Assembly: GCA_036498565.1 (NCBI GenBank) | Contig: DASYFG010000004.1 | Span: 620,001-684,000, forward strand | Reading direction: 5' to 3' | DNA: 64,000 nucleotides | From: DASYFG01 sp036498565 | GTDB taxonomy: Bacteria; Bacillota; Bacilli; Lactobacillales; Lactobacillaceae | Shown here: positions 57,531 to 64,000 of the stretch, piece after piece | Position numbering within the stretch: the first letter of the stretch is position 1 | Layout of the letters: each line of letters starts with the position of its first letter | Notes under the pieces: model-generated | Told to the model about the DNA's origin: nothing | The model's input: only the letters and a program-made list of their open reading frames with translations | The model's database searches: none | Program-made: the position numbers and the translations under genes

Positions 57531-59027
57531 TTAGACGAAGTTGCTTTTAAATGCAGCGATTGCCGCCTTCAAGGCGTCTTCATCTGGTAATTTACCCGTT
57601 GTTGTAATCGTTTCTAACAAATCCGCATGGTTCGTCTTTACAAACAAACGCAGACCGTCTTCAAACGCCGTAATCCGTTCAACGTCAACATTGTCCAAGA
57701 AACCGCGCGTCAATGCGTACAAACTCAAGACTTGTTCGGCCACAGCCATTGGTTCATGCAAACGTTGCTTCAAAATTTCCACTGTGCGACGACCGCGATC
57801 CAATTTGGCACGCGTTGCTGGGTCCAAATCAGAACCAAATTGTGCAAATGATTCCAATTCACGATAAGACGCCAAATCCAAACGCAGCGTTCCGGCAACT
57901 TGCTTCATGGCTTTAATTTGCGCATCGCCACCGACACGTGACACGGACGTTCCCGCATCAATCGCTGGTCGAATACCAGAATTAAACAAATCCGCGTCCA
58001 AGAAAATTTGACCGTCCGTAATCGAAATCACGTTGGTTGGAATATAAGCGGACACATCGCCGGCTTTGGTTTCGATAAATGGCAAAGCCGTCATCGAACC
58101 GCCACCTAATTCGTCACTCAACTTAGCTGCTCGTTCCAACAAACGAGAATGCAAGTAGAACACATCCCCCGGATAAGCTTCACGACCAGGCGGACGACGC
58201 AAAATCAATGAGAGTTCACGATAAGCGTCCGCTTGTTTTGACAAATCGTCGTACACAATCAAGACGTGTTTGCCATTGAACATGAATTCTTCACCCATCG
58301 CAGCGCCGGCATATGGTGCCAAAAACAGCATTGGAGCGGGTTCAGAAGGTCCAGCAGCGACAACAATTGTGTAATCCAAAGCGCCGTATTGACGCAAAGT
58401 TTCGACTTGTGTGCGCAATGTTGAATCTTTTTGACCGATTGCCACGTAAACGACAATCATGTTTTGATCTTTTTGGTTGATGATGGTGTCAATCGCCAAA
58501 CTCGTTTTTCCGGTTTTGCGATCACCGATGATCAATTCACGTTGACCACGGCCGATTGGCACCAACGCGTCAATAACTTTAATCCCTGTTTGCAAAGGTT
58601 CAAAGACTGACTTACGTTGCATCACGCCGGGTGCTTTAACTTCAACGGGACGTGTTTTGTCCGTTTTCAAATCACCCAAACCATCAATTGGTTGTCCCAA
58701 AGCGTTGACCACGCGTCCAATTAGCGCGTCTCCAACGGGAACTTCCATAATGCGACCAGTCCGCTTGACTGTGTCGCCTTCACGGATGCCATTATAGTCA
58801 CCCAAAATAATAATGCCGACTTCTTCAGCTTCCAAGTTTTGTGCCAAACCAGCAGTCCCGTTTGCAAATTCTAGCAATTCACCAGACATTGCATTGGCCA
58901 AACCAGTCGCGCGCGCTACCCCGTCACCGACGTAACTCACGGTTCCAATTTCTTCGACCGCTAATTCAGTTTCAAACTTGGCCAGTTGCTGTTTGATCAC
59001 AGCACTGATTTCTTCAGTTGAAATCAT
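57531..59027 (-). CDS. atpA: ATP synthase alpha subunit
   Basis: The 498-residue non-catalytic nucleotide-binding F1 subunit. P-loop 'GDRKTGKTSLAIDTI' near residue 170, 'RRPPGREAYPGDVFYLHSRL' in part, and 'PAIDAGTSVSRVGGDAQIKAM' in part. Slightly shorter than the common 503-510. Gap of 12 bases to atpG. Confidence 0.98.
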   Translation of the reverse strand: MISTEEISAVIKQQLAKFETELAVEEIGTVSYVGDGVARATGLANAMSGELLEFANGTAGLAQNLEAEEVGIIILGDYNGIREGDTVKRTGRIMEVPVGDALIGRVVNALGQPIDGLGDLKTDKTRPVEVKAPGVMQRKSVFEPLQTGIKVIDALVPIGRGQRELIIGDRKTGKTSLAIDTIINQKDQNMIVVYVAIGQKDSTLRTQVETLRQYGALDYTIVVAAGPSEPAPMLFLAPYAGAAMGEEFMFNGKHVLIVYDDLSKQADAYRELSLILRRPPGREAYPGDVFYLHSRLLERAAKLSDELGGGSMTALPFIETKAGDVSAYIPTNVISITDGQIFLDADLFNSGIRPAIDAGTSVSRVGGDAQIKAMKQVAGTLRLDLASYRELESFAQFGSDLDPATRAKLDRGRRTVEILKQRLHEPMAVAEQVLSLYALTRGFLDNVDVERITAFEDGLRLFVKTNHADLLETITTTGKLPDEDALKAAIAAFKSNFV

Positions 59028-59039
59028 CGTAGGCCTCCG

Positions 59040-59579
59040 TTAATTTTTTAATGCCGCTTGAATGCGGGCAAGTTGTGTTTGAATTGTGCCATCAATGCGC
59101 AACGTATCACTTTGCAAACGCACGCCGCCCAACACTTCAGGATCAATCACGCTGGTCAAAACCACGTGTTTAGCCCCACTTTGTTTGGCAAATGTTGTTT
59201 GTAAAGCCGTCAATTGGTCGTCATCAACCGGAACTGCTGTCGTCAAAGTTGCATGCAAAATGCCACTTTTTTCTTCAGCAAAGGCGATAAAGTCGACCAA
59301 AATTGGCTTGATTTGTGTTGCACGATGGTTTTTGACTAATAATTTGATCAAATTGGTCACACTCGGTTGCCCATCTTTGGTCAAATCTTGCGCCAATTGC
59401 AACTTTTGTTCTGCCGTCAAACGGCGATTGCCAAACGCATCAGCCAAAGCTGGCACGTCAGCCAAAATCGTTTGCACGGCTTTCACATCCGCCACAACTG
59501 CGTCTAATGTTTGCGTTTCCGTCGCCAATTCAAACAACGCACGCACATATTGCTGACGAATTGTTTTGATGTTTGCCAT
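59040..59579 (-). CDS. atpH: ATP synthase delta subunit
   Basis: The 179-residue delta subunit that joins F1 to the peripheral stalk. 'VRALFELATETQTLDAV' at the N-terminus and the C-terminal 'VIDPEVLGGVRLQSDTLRID' are typical. It starts two bases after the atpF stop. Confidence 0.95.
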   Translation of the reverse strand: MANIKTIRQQYVRALFELATETQTLDAVVADVKAVQTILADVPALADAFGNRRLTAEQKLQLAQDLTKDGQPSVTNLIKLLVKNHRATQIKPILVDFIAFAEEKSGILHATLTTAVPVDDDQLTALQTTFAKQSGAKHVVLTSVIDPEVLGGVRLQSDTLRIDGTIQTQLARIQAALKN

Positions 59580-59581
59580 AG

Positions 59582-60088
59582 CTAAACCTTCTTCAAATCG
59601 TTGATATAATCGTCAATCAAAGCTTTGTGATCCGCCAAAGACAATTCCCGACGCAAAACTTTGTTAGCGATTGCCACTGACAAATCAGCAACTTCGCCTT
59701 GCGCTTCATGGAGCGCTGCTTGCTTGACGTTTTGCGCATCAACGATCGCTTCTTGTTCCAAACGTTGCACGTGCGCGCGTGTTTCATCAAGCATGGCATC
59801 GCTTTGCGCATGCGCGGCGCGTTGCGCGTCGGCCAAAATTTGCGCTGATTGCGCTTTTGCCGCGTCTAATTCGGCTTGTCGTTTTTCGGCCAAAGCTTCC
59901 GCATCACGTTTGGCTGCTTCCGCGTTGTCCAAGTCGTCGCTGATTTTGTTGGCGCGTTCGTCCATGATTTTGGTCAAAGGTCCGTACGCGAACTTTTTCA
60001 AAATCAGCATCAACACCAAAAACGACACCAGCACAAACAGCATTGAACCGAGTTGAATGTCAACTCCACTAAGAATTACTGTGTGCAT
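59582..60088 (-). CDS. atpF: ATP synthase subunit b
   Basis: The 168-residue peripheral stalk. One N-terminal membrane segment ('LFVLVSFLVLMLILKKFAYG') and a long Ala/Glu/Lys-rich coiled coil. The ATG at 60086-60088 is chosen because a GGGGG run lies six bases upstream; a TTG four codons earlier is less likely. Confidence 0.95.
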   Translation of the reverse strand: MHTVILSGVDIQLGSMLFVLVSFLVLMLILKKFAYGPLTKIMDERANKISDDLDNAEAAKRDAEALAEKRQAELDAAKAQSAQILADAQRAAHAQSDAMLDETRAHVQRLEQEAIVDAQNVKQAALHEAQGEVADLSVAIANKVLRRELSLADHKALIDDYINDLKKV

Positions 60089-60100
60089 AAGCGCCCCCAA

Positions 60101-60319
60101 TTACTTGTTCAACAACATGAAGGCCACAACGATTGCCAAAATTGGCATCACTTCGACCAAAGCAACCCCGATCAAAGTACGTGTGAACAAACGGTTTTCC
60201 ATTTCTGGTTGGCGGGCAGCTGATTCCAAAAACTTTGACACAACTGAACCGTTACCAATTCCGGCTCCCAAAGCAGCCAATCCAGCAGCAATACCTGCAG
60301 CTAACAAACCTAAATCCAT
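60101..60319 (-). CDS. atpE: ATP synthase subunit c
   Basis: The 72-residue proteolipid of the c-ring, two membrane helices joined by the polar loop 'ARQPEM'. The proton-binding carboxylate is Glu in 'VALVEVMPI'. No sodium-binding motif is evident, so proton coupling is expected. Confidence 0.97.
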   Translation of the reverse strand: MDLGLLAAGIAAGLAALGAGIGNGSVVSKFLESAARQPEMENRLFTRTLIGVALVEVMPILAIVVAFMLLNK

Positions 60320-60335
60320 GAGAAATTCTCCTTAG

Positions 60336-61061
60336 TTATTCTTGATGTGATAATTCACGCGCATACGTGTGAACTAAAGTGACAAATACGTACGCCTGTA
60401 AGACGCCGATAAACAATGAAAAAGCTTGCCAAGCCATCGACAGCGGCAGTGCAAGTAGCACTTGCCACCATTGATTGAAATGACCGTGCGTTGTGGCGAG
60501 TTGATTTGACAGCAATTCTAACAAAACTTCCCCGGCAAAGATGTTCCCAAAGAGTCGTAAAGTCAGTGTCAAAAATTGCGCGACTTGTTCGATGATATTC
60601 AGCGGTGCCATAAAGGCCGCCGGTGCGAACAACAAATTCTTCGCATATGGGCCAACACCCAACTTGCGCATGCCAAAGACGTGCGCAATCAGCAAAGACA
60701 TGGCCGCCAAGGTCCCCGTGGTCCAGTATGACGCGGTTGGACTTTTCACCCAAACGTCTTCATGACCGGACACCGAGAAGATTAAACCTAATTCGTTTGA
60801 CGCCACGATGAAAATAAACAGCGTGAACGCAAACAAACCGAATTTTCGGGCATCTTCACGCGGTAGAATCCCTTTTAAAATCCCATTTGTGAAATCTAAA
60901 ACATATTCCACAAAGTTTTGGGCTTTTCCAGGACGCATCGCCACGCGTCTAGTCAACGCAATTGCCAAAACACTCACAATCACGACTGTAAGTAGTGTTG
61001 ACAAGACAATTGTTGTATCAAAAGTCATCCCTAACCACGTAAACGTCGCAGTTGATTCCAT
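60336..61061 (-). CDS. atpB: ATP synthase subunit a
   Basis: The 241-residue membrane subunit with the proton half-channels. The essential Arg lies in 'LTLRLFGNIFAGEVLLELL', and 'VFVTLVHTYARE' is near the end. First gene of the operon atpBEFHAGDC; no atpI precedes it. AAAGGAG lies nine bases before the ATG. In lactic acid bacteria this enzyme mainly expels protons at the cost of ATP. Confidence 0.97.
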   Translation of the reverse strand: MESTATFTWLGMTFDTTIVLSTLLTVVIVSVLAIALTRRVAMRPGKAQNFVEYVLDFTNGILKGILPREDARKFGLFAFTLFIFIVASNELGLIFSVSGHEDVWVKSPTASYWTTGTLAAMSLLIAHVFGMRKLGVGPYAKNLLFAPAAFMAPLNIIEQVAQFLTLTLRLFGNIFAGEVLLELLSNQLATTHGHFNQWWQVLLALPLSMAWQAFSLFIGVLQAYVFVTLVHTYARELSHQE

Positions 61062-61117
61062 TTTGCAAGCTCCTTTCGATTAAAGTATAAAGTACGTTCG
61101 TCTGTCATGACATCTTC

Positions 61118-61123
61118 ATTATA
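61118..61123 (-). promoter_or_regulatory. atp operon promoter, proximal
   Basis: Perfect TATAAT on the minus strand with a T-rich -35 region (TTTGTT, 16 bases away), 57 bases before atpB. Confidence 0.55.
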
Positions 61124-61181
61124 GCTCGTTTTGTGAAAAAACAAACAAAATACGATTTTTAGACACAACAAACTTAATTTT

Positions 61182-61211
61182 ATTTTACACTATATATGTA
61201 ATCGTTTTCAA
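61182..61211 (-). promoter_or_regulatory. atp operon promoter, distal, overlapped by a cre site
   Basis: TTGAAA (61206-61211), 18 bases, TAAAAT (61182-61187) on the minus strand. The -35 lies inside the cre site at 61197-61210. Confidence 0.5.
61197..61210. promoter_or_regulatory. cre site (CcpA operator) upstream of atpB
   Basis: TGTAATCGTTTTCA, a full match to TGWNANCGNTNWCA and identical to the cre of the sugar porter gene. The only promoters nearby belong to the atp operon. The rest of 61062-61273 is AT-rich without other structure. Confidence 0.65.
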
Positions 61212-61273
61212 GTTATTTTTAAGCGCACTTAATGAAAAGTTGGTTGTTACTTACATTTGTTTTCATGCAAATA

Positions 61274-61300
61274 AAAAAAGCGTGATCATCACGCTTTTTC
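61274..61300 (-). terminator. Terminator of the uracil permease gene
   Basis: Stem AAAAAGCGTGA/TCACGCTTTTT. The last codons and stop of the gene form its first arm. Confidence 0.85.
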
Positions 61301-62569
61301 ACTCGCAGCTTGCGCTGGCAAAATCAAATTCAAACCAATGCCCAAAACAGTCGCTAAAGCCACGCCCGTAAAGACCAAACCATTGCCCAGATTCAAGTTG
61401 AAGTTCCCAATTCCCGTCACCAACACCGGTGCAGCAATCATCAAATTCCGCTTTTTACCGTAATCAACTTTGTTATCAACAATAATTTGCAAACCAGCCG
61501 CTGCAATCACACCGTACAACATAAAGCCGACACCACCCGTCACGGCGCCAGGAATCGTGCCAATTAAAGCACTCAACTTGCCGACAAAACTAAACAAAAC
61601 CGCCAAGCCAGCCGCGCCACCAATCACCCAAACGGAGTAAACACGGCTCAATTGCATCACGCCGATATTTTCACCATAAGACGTCACCGCCGGTCCACCA
61701 ACTAATCCTGCCACAATCGTCGCCGTTCCATCACCCGTGATTGTCCGCTTCAAACCAGGATTGGCAAAGAAATCACGACCCGTGATTTTGTTCAAAACCA
61801 TCAAGTGCCCCAAATGTTCACTCAACGTCACCAAAGCCAACGGCGCCATACTCAAAATCGCAAATGGATACCACTTAAAGCCGTCCGCACCAATCACACT
61901 TTCAAAATGCGGTACCTGGAACCACGCAGCATCCCCGACAACTTTGGCCACATCAGCGACCTGCACAACACCGACCAACAAAGCAACGATGTAACCAGCC
62001 ACAATCCCCAGCAAAACCGGAATCAAGCCAAAGTAGCCTTTCAAAAACATGTTAAACCCAATCGTCAACAACAAAGTTGCCAACGCCACGAAAAAGACTT
62101 TCAAGTCGTAAACGCCATTGACTGTTGTCGCAGATGAGGCCGCCGTTCCTGCCAAACTCAACCCAATCACCATAACAATCGGCCCAACCACTTCGGCTGG
62201 GAACAGCTTTTCAATCCAAGCAGTTCCGGCAAACGATACAATCACCGCCACGATCGCATAAACGACCCCAACCGAAATCACGCCTTGCGCAACGGCTGGA
62301 TAACCCGCACTTTTCAAAAGCGACGTCATCGGCACGATAAATGCAAAACTTGATCCCATGTACGCCGGAATTTTCCCACGCGTAATCAACAAATGCAAAA
62401 GCGTTCCAACTCCGGAACTAAACAACGCCACGCCCGGCGTCAAACCCACCAATAAGGGCACTAAAATTGTCGCCCCAAACATTGAAAACAAGTGTTGCAA
62501 CGACAAACCCAACCAAGTAAAGAACGGTGGCTTTTGATCCACATCATAAATCGCATTATTTTGTTGCAT
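61289..62569 (-). CDS. pyrP: Uracil permease (NCS2 family)
   Basis: A 426-residue uracil:proton symporter. 'GLSLQHLFSMFGATILVP', 'GKIPAYMGSSFAFI', 'VGGPAVTSYGENIGVMQLS' and 'VSLAPLALVTLSEHLGHL'-type sequence place it with UraA/PyrP. About twelve hydrophobic segments. The start at 62569 has GGAGG nine bases upstream; the longer frame to 62647 runs through the leader terminator. A PyrR-binding leader precedes it, which confirms the pyrimidine role. Confidence 0.92.
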   Translation of the reverse strand: MQQNNAIYDVDQKPPFFTWLGLSLQHLFSMFGATILVPLLVGLTPGVALFSSGVGTLLHLLITRGKIPAYMGSSFAFIVPMTSLLKSAGYPAVAQGVISVGVVYAIVAVIVSFAGTAWIEKLFPAEVVGPIVMVIGLSLAGTAASSATTVNGVYDLKVFFVALATLLLTIGFNMFLKGYFGLIPVLLGIVAGYIVALLVGVVQVADVAKVVGDAAWFQVPHFESVIGADGFKWYPFAILSMAPLALVTLSEHLGHLMVLNKITGRDFFANPGLKRTITGDGTATIVAGLVGGPAVTSYGENIGVMQLSRVYSVWVIGGAAGLAVLFSFVGKLSALIGTIPGAVTGGVGFMLYGVIAAAGLQIIVDNKVDYGKKRNLMIAAPVLVTGIGNFNLNLGNGLVFTGVALATVLGIGLNLILPAQAASEKA

Positions 62570-62585
62570 CTTTTTCTCCTCCATA

Positions 62586-62692
62586 AGAAAAACCCGACAG
62601 CCAAATGCCGTCGAGTTTTGGTCAGGGTGCACCCAAAAGTGGCGCAAGTCGCCCTTCTAGAATCGTCGCACCTTCCAAGCCTCGCCGGACTT
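62586..62692 (-). promoter_or_regulatory. PyrR-dependent attenuator leader
   Basis: The minus-strand RNA contains AGTCCGGCGAGGCTT (62677-62691), which fits the PyrR-binding loop consensus ARUCCNGNGAGGYU, followed by a terminator (CTCGACGGC/GCTGTCGGG, T run, 62586-62612). UMP-bound PyrR should favour termination. Confidence 0.85.
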
Positions 62693-62712
62693 GCTTAAAG
62701 GTAATTTTTAAT

Positions 62713-62741
62713 AGTATAGCAAATAATGTTTCGCTTGACAA
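62713..62741 (-). promoter_or_regulatory. Promoter of the uracil permease gene
   Basis: TTGTCA (62736-62741), 17 bases, TGC TATACT (-10 at 62713-62718) on the minus strand. Confidence 0.65.
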
Positions 62742-62763
62742 TTTAGGTTTTCATTTCTAAAAT
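62735..62763 (+). promoter_or_regulatory. Promoter of the GlcD-like gene
   Basis: TTGACA (62735-62740), 17 bases, TAAAAT (62758-62763). Its -35 overlaps the -35 of the divergent permease promoter almost fully. Confidence 0.65.
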
Positions 62764-62795
62764 GAAATAAAAATTAGAAAATGACAAAAGGTTTC

Positions 62796-64000
62796 ATGTT
62801 TGATATTTCCCCAACTTCTCGCTCCCAAATTCAAATCGAATTGCAGCAAACGATTCACGACGGTCGCATTGACACAAGCGCCCCAGACGTTACCGCGGTG
62901 ATTTATGCGCAATCCGTTGCCGATGTGCAGGCCGTTTTAGCTGTCGCACGCCGCTATCGTTTGCCCGTTGTCCCGCAAGGTGCCGCCACGTCGTTGAGCG
63001 GCTCTTCGACGCCTTTGCCCAATGCGCTCGTTCTTTCTTTTAAAGAAATGAATGCGATTTTGGCAATCAATCCAGCTGATCAAATCGCCGTGGTTCAACC
63101 CGGCGTGATTAACGGCGATCTAGACAAAGCGGCGCGCGCCGTTGGCTATTTTTACGCGCCAGATCCTGGCTCAAAATTATTATCGAGCATCGGTGGAAAC
63201 GTCGCCACCAATGCCGGCGGCATGGCCTCGCTTAAATACGGCACCACTAAACAAGCCGTGCTTGGCTTAACCGTGGTATTAGCCGACGGACGCGTCTTAA
63301 AAACCGGTGGTCACACGCTCAAAAATGCCGCCACTTATCAATTAACCGATTTGTTCATCGGCTCGGAAGGCACATTAGGTATTATCGTGGAAATCACAGT
63401 GCGCCTGCTCCCGATTCCTTTAGCCAAACCACTAACTGGGGTAGCGACCTTTCAAACTTTGGCCCAACTTGGCAAAGCTGTGCAAGCATTACAAGCCAGC
63501 GGCGTTTATCCTAGCATGTTAGAAGCCATGAATGCACAGTCGATCACGGCGCTTAGTGCGTATGTCCACCATGATTTTGACGGCGCGCAAGCGGCACTGA
63601 TTTTCCAACTCGACACGCCGACCGATGCAGCTTTAGCCACCGTTCAACAAGTGCTTGCTGAATATCAGGCTGAAAATGTCGTCATCACTGACGATGAGCA
63701 GCGCACCGCGGAATTGATTAAAATCCGTCAAGACATGTACGCTGCCGACGTAGCTTACGGCAACATTATTGTCGAAGATATCGCTGTGCCACTTTCGCAG
63801 CTAGCGGCCTATTTAACGTTTGTTGATGAATTGAGTCAAACGTATGATCAACCGATTTTTATTGTGGGGCACGCAGGCGACGGCAACATTCATCCTGATT
63901 TGGTGTACGACAAGGATTTGAGCGAACCAACCGACAATATGATTGTTGTCGTGCAGAAGTTATTTGCCAAAGCGCTCGAACTCGGTGGCACGATTTCTGC
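62796..64000 (+). CDS. FAD-binding oxidoreductase, GlcD/D-lactate dehydrogenase type (C-terminus cut off)
   Basis: About 400 codons of a flavoprotein of the VAO/GlcD family run to the window end. The FAD-binding domain has 'VVPQGAATSLSGSSTP', 'YAPDPGSKLLSSIGGNVATN' in part, and 'FIGSEGTLGIIVEITVRLLP' in part; the C-terminal domain has 'IFIVGHAGDGNIHPDLVYD' with the metal or substrate histidines. Relatives oxidise glycolate or D-lactate. Start: the ATG at 62796 has AAAAGG four to five bases upstream; an in-frame ATG at 62781 is possible. Own promoter, divergent from the permease. Confidence 0.88.
   Translation, partial: MFDISPTSRSQIQIELQQTIHDGRIDTSAPDVTAVIYAQSVADVQAVLAVARRYRLPVVPQGAATSLSGSSTPLPNALVLSFKEMNAILAINPADQIAVVQPGVINGDLDKAARAVGYFYAPDPGSKLLSSIGGNVATNAGGMASLKYGTTKQAVLGLTVVLADGRVLKTGGHTLKNAATYQLTDLFIGSEGTLGIIVEITVRLLPIPLAKPLTGVATFQTLAQLGKAVQALQASGVYPSMLEAMNAQSITALSAYVHHDFDGAQAALIFQLDTPTDAALATVQQVLAEYQAENVVITDDEQRTAELIKIRQDMYAADVAYGNIIVEDIAVPLSQLAAYLTFVDELSQTYDQPIFIVGHAGDGNIHPDLVYDKDLSEPTDNMIVVVQKLFAKALELGGTIS

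Noticed and set aside
1..64000. Insertion sequences, prophage or plasmid genes
   Set aside because: No transposase, integrase, phage structural or replication gene was found on either strand; the CRISPR locus is the only clear accessory region.

Overview
The window reads as a chromosomal segment of a heterofermentative lactic acid bacterium of the Leuconostoc/Weissella branch, most likely Weissella. The grounds are inference from gene content: strong TTG use for leucine with two tRNA-Leu(CAA) genes, a cysteine-free ribosomal protein L32, a type II-A CRISPR-Cas system with csn2, a folB-folK-folE-folC-xtp3-folP folate cluster of the kind known in Lactobacillus plantarum, CcpA (cre), GlnR and PyrR control sites, and an F-type ATPase operon. 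No insertion sequence or prophage was seen.

Layout. 1-11.5 kb: partial ABC-F ATPase, secreted CAP protein, acpP, plsX, recG, recQ, trmL, an AI-2E-type transporter, a lactonase, msrA, a secreted Apf-like lysozyme-fold protein and a DedA protein. 11.6-20.4 kb: rpmF, a small acidic unknown, a 32-repeat CRISPR array, csn2, cas2, a broken cas1, an antisense tracrRNA and intact cas9. 20.4-28.9 kb: a cation/proton antiporter behind a structured leader, the folate genes, tex and a prephenate-dehydratase-like gene behind an apparent phenylalanine attenuator. 29-34.8 kb: an ABC-F resistance-type ATPase with an upstream-ORF attenuator, an AIM24 protein, a second msrA, an MFS gene and ribB. 34.8-42.3 kb: six tRNAs, trmD, rimM, mutS2, cvpA, zapA, rnhC. 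42.3-54.5 kb: two linked unknown genes, glnRA, mscS-type channel, sugar porter, drug efflux genes, msrB, a second folC with a TetR gene, an ASCH-like protein. 54.5-64 kb: atpBEFHAGDC, a PyrR-controlled uracil permease and the start of a GlcD-type FAD oxidoreductase.

How it works together. Cas9 keeps its nuclease motifs and the array and tracrRNA look functional, but cas1 has lost its middle and is frameshifted, so interference should be possible and spacer acquisition should not. The array has 31 spacers of exactly 30 bp on an unbroken 66-bp period, and its seven leader-proximal repeats share one base change.

The most notable regulatory observations are: (1) a 17-codon leader peptide with five Phe codons followed by mutually exclusive hairpins ahead of the prephenate-dehydratase-like gene; (2) a 31-codon upstream ORF and terminator ahead of the ABC-F gene; (3) a long terminator-like hairpin ending about ten bases before the Shine-Dalgarno of the antiporter; (4) three dispersed copies of a hairpin element with compensatory changes in its stems; (5) four genes (folC, rimM, rnhC, tetR) with an extended -10 box exactly six bases before the ATG and no Shine-Dalgarno, which suggests leaderless mRNAs; (6) a stable hairpin between the Shine-Dalgarno and the ATG of acpP. 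All promoter, fold and regulator calls are by eye.
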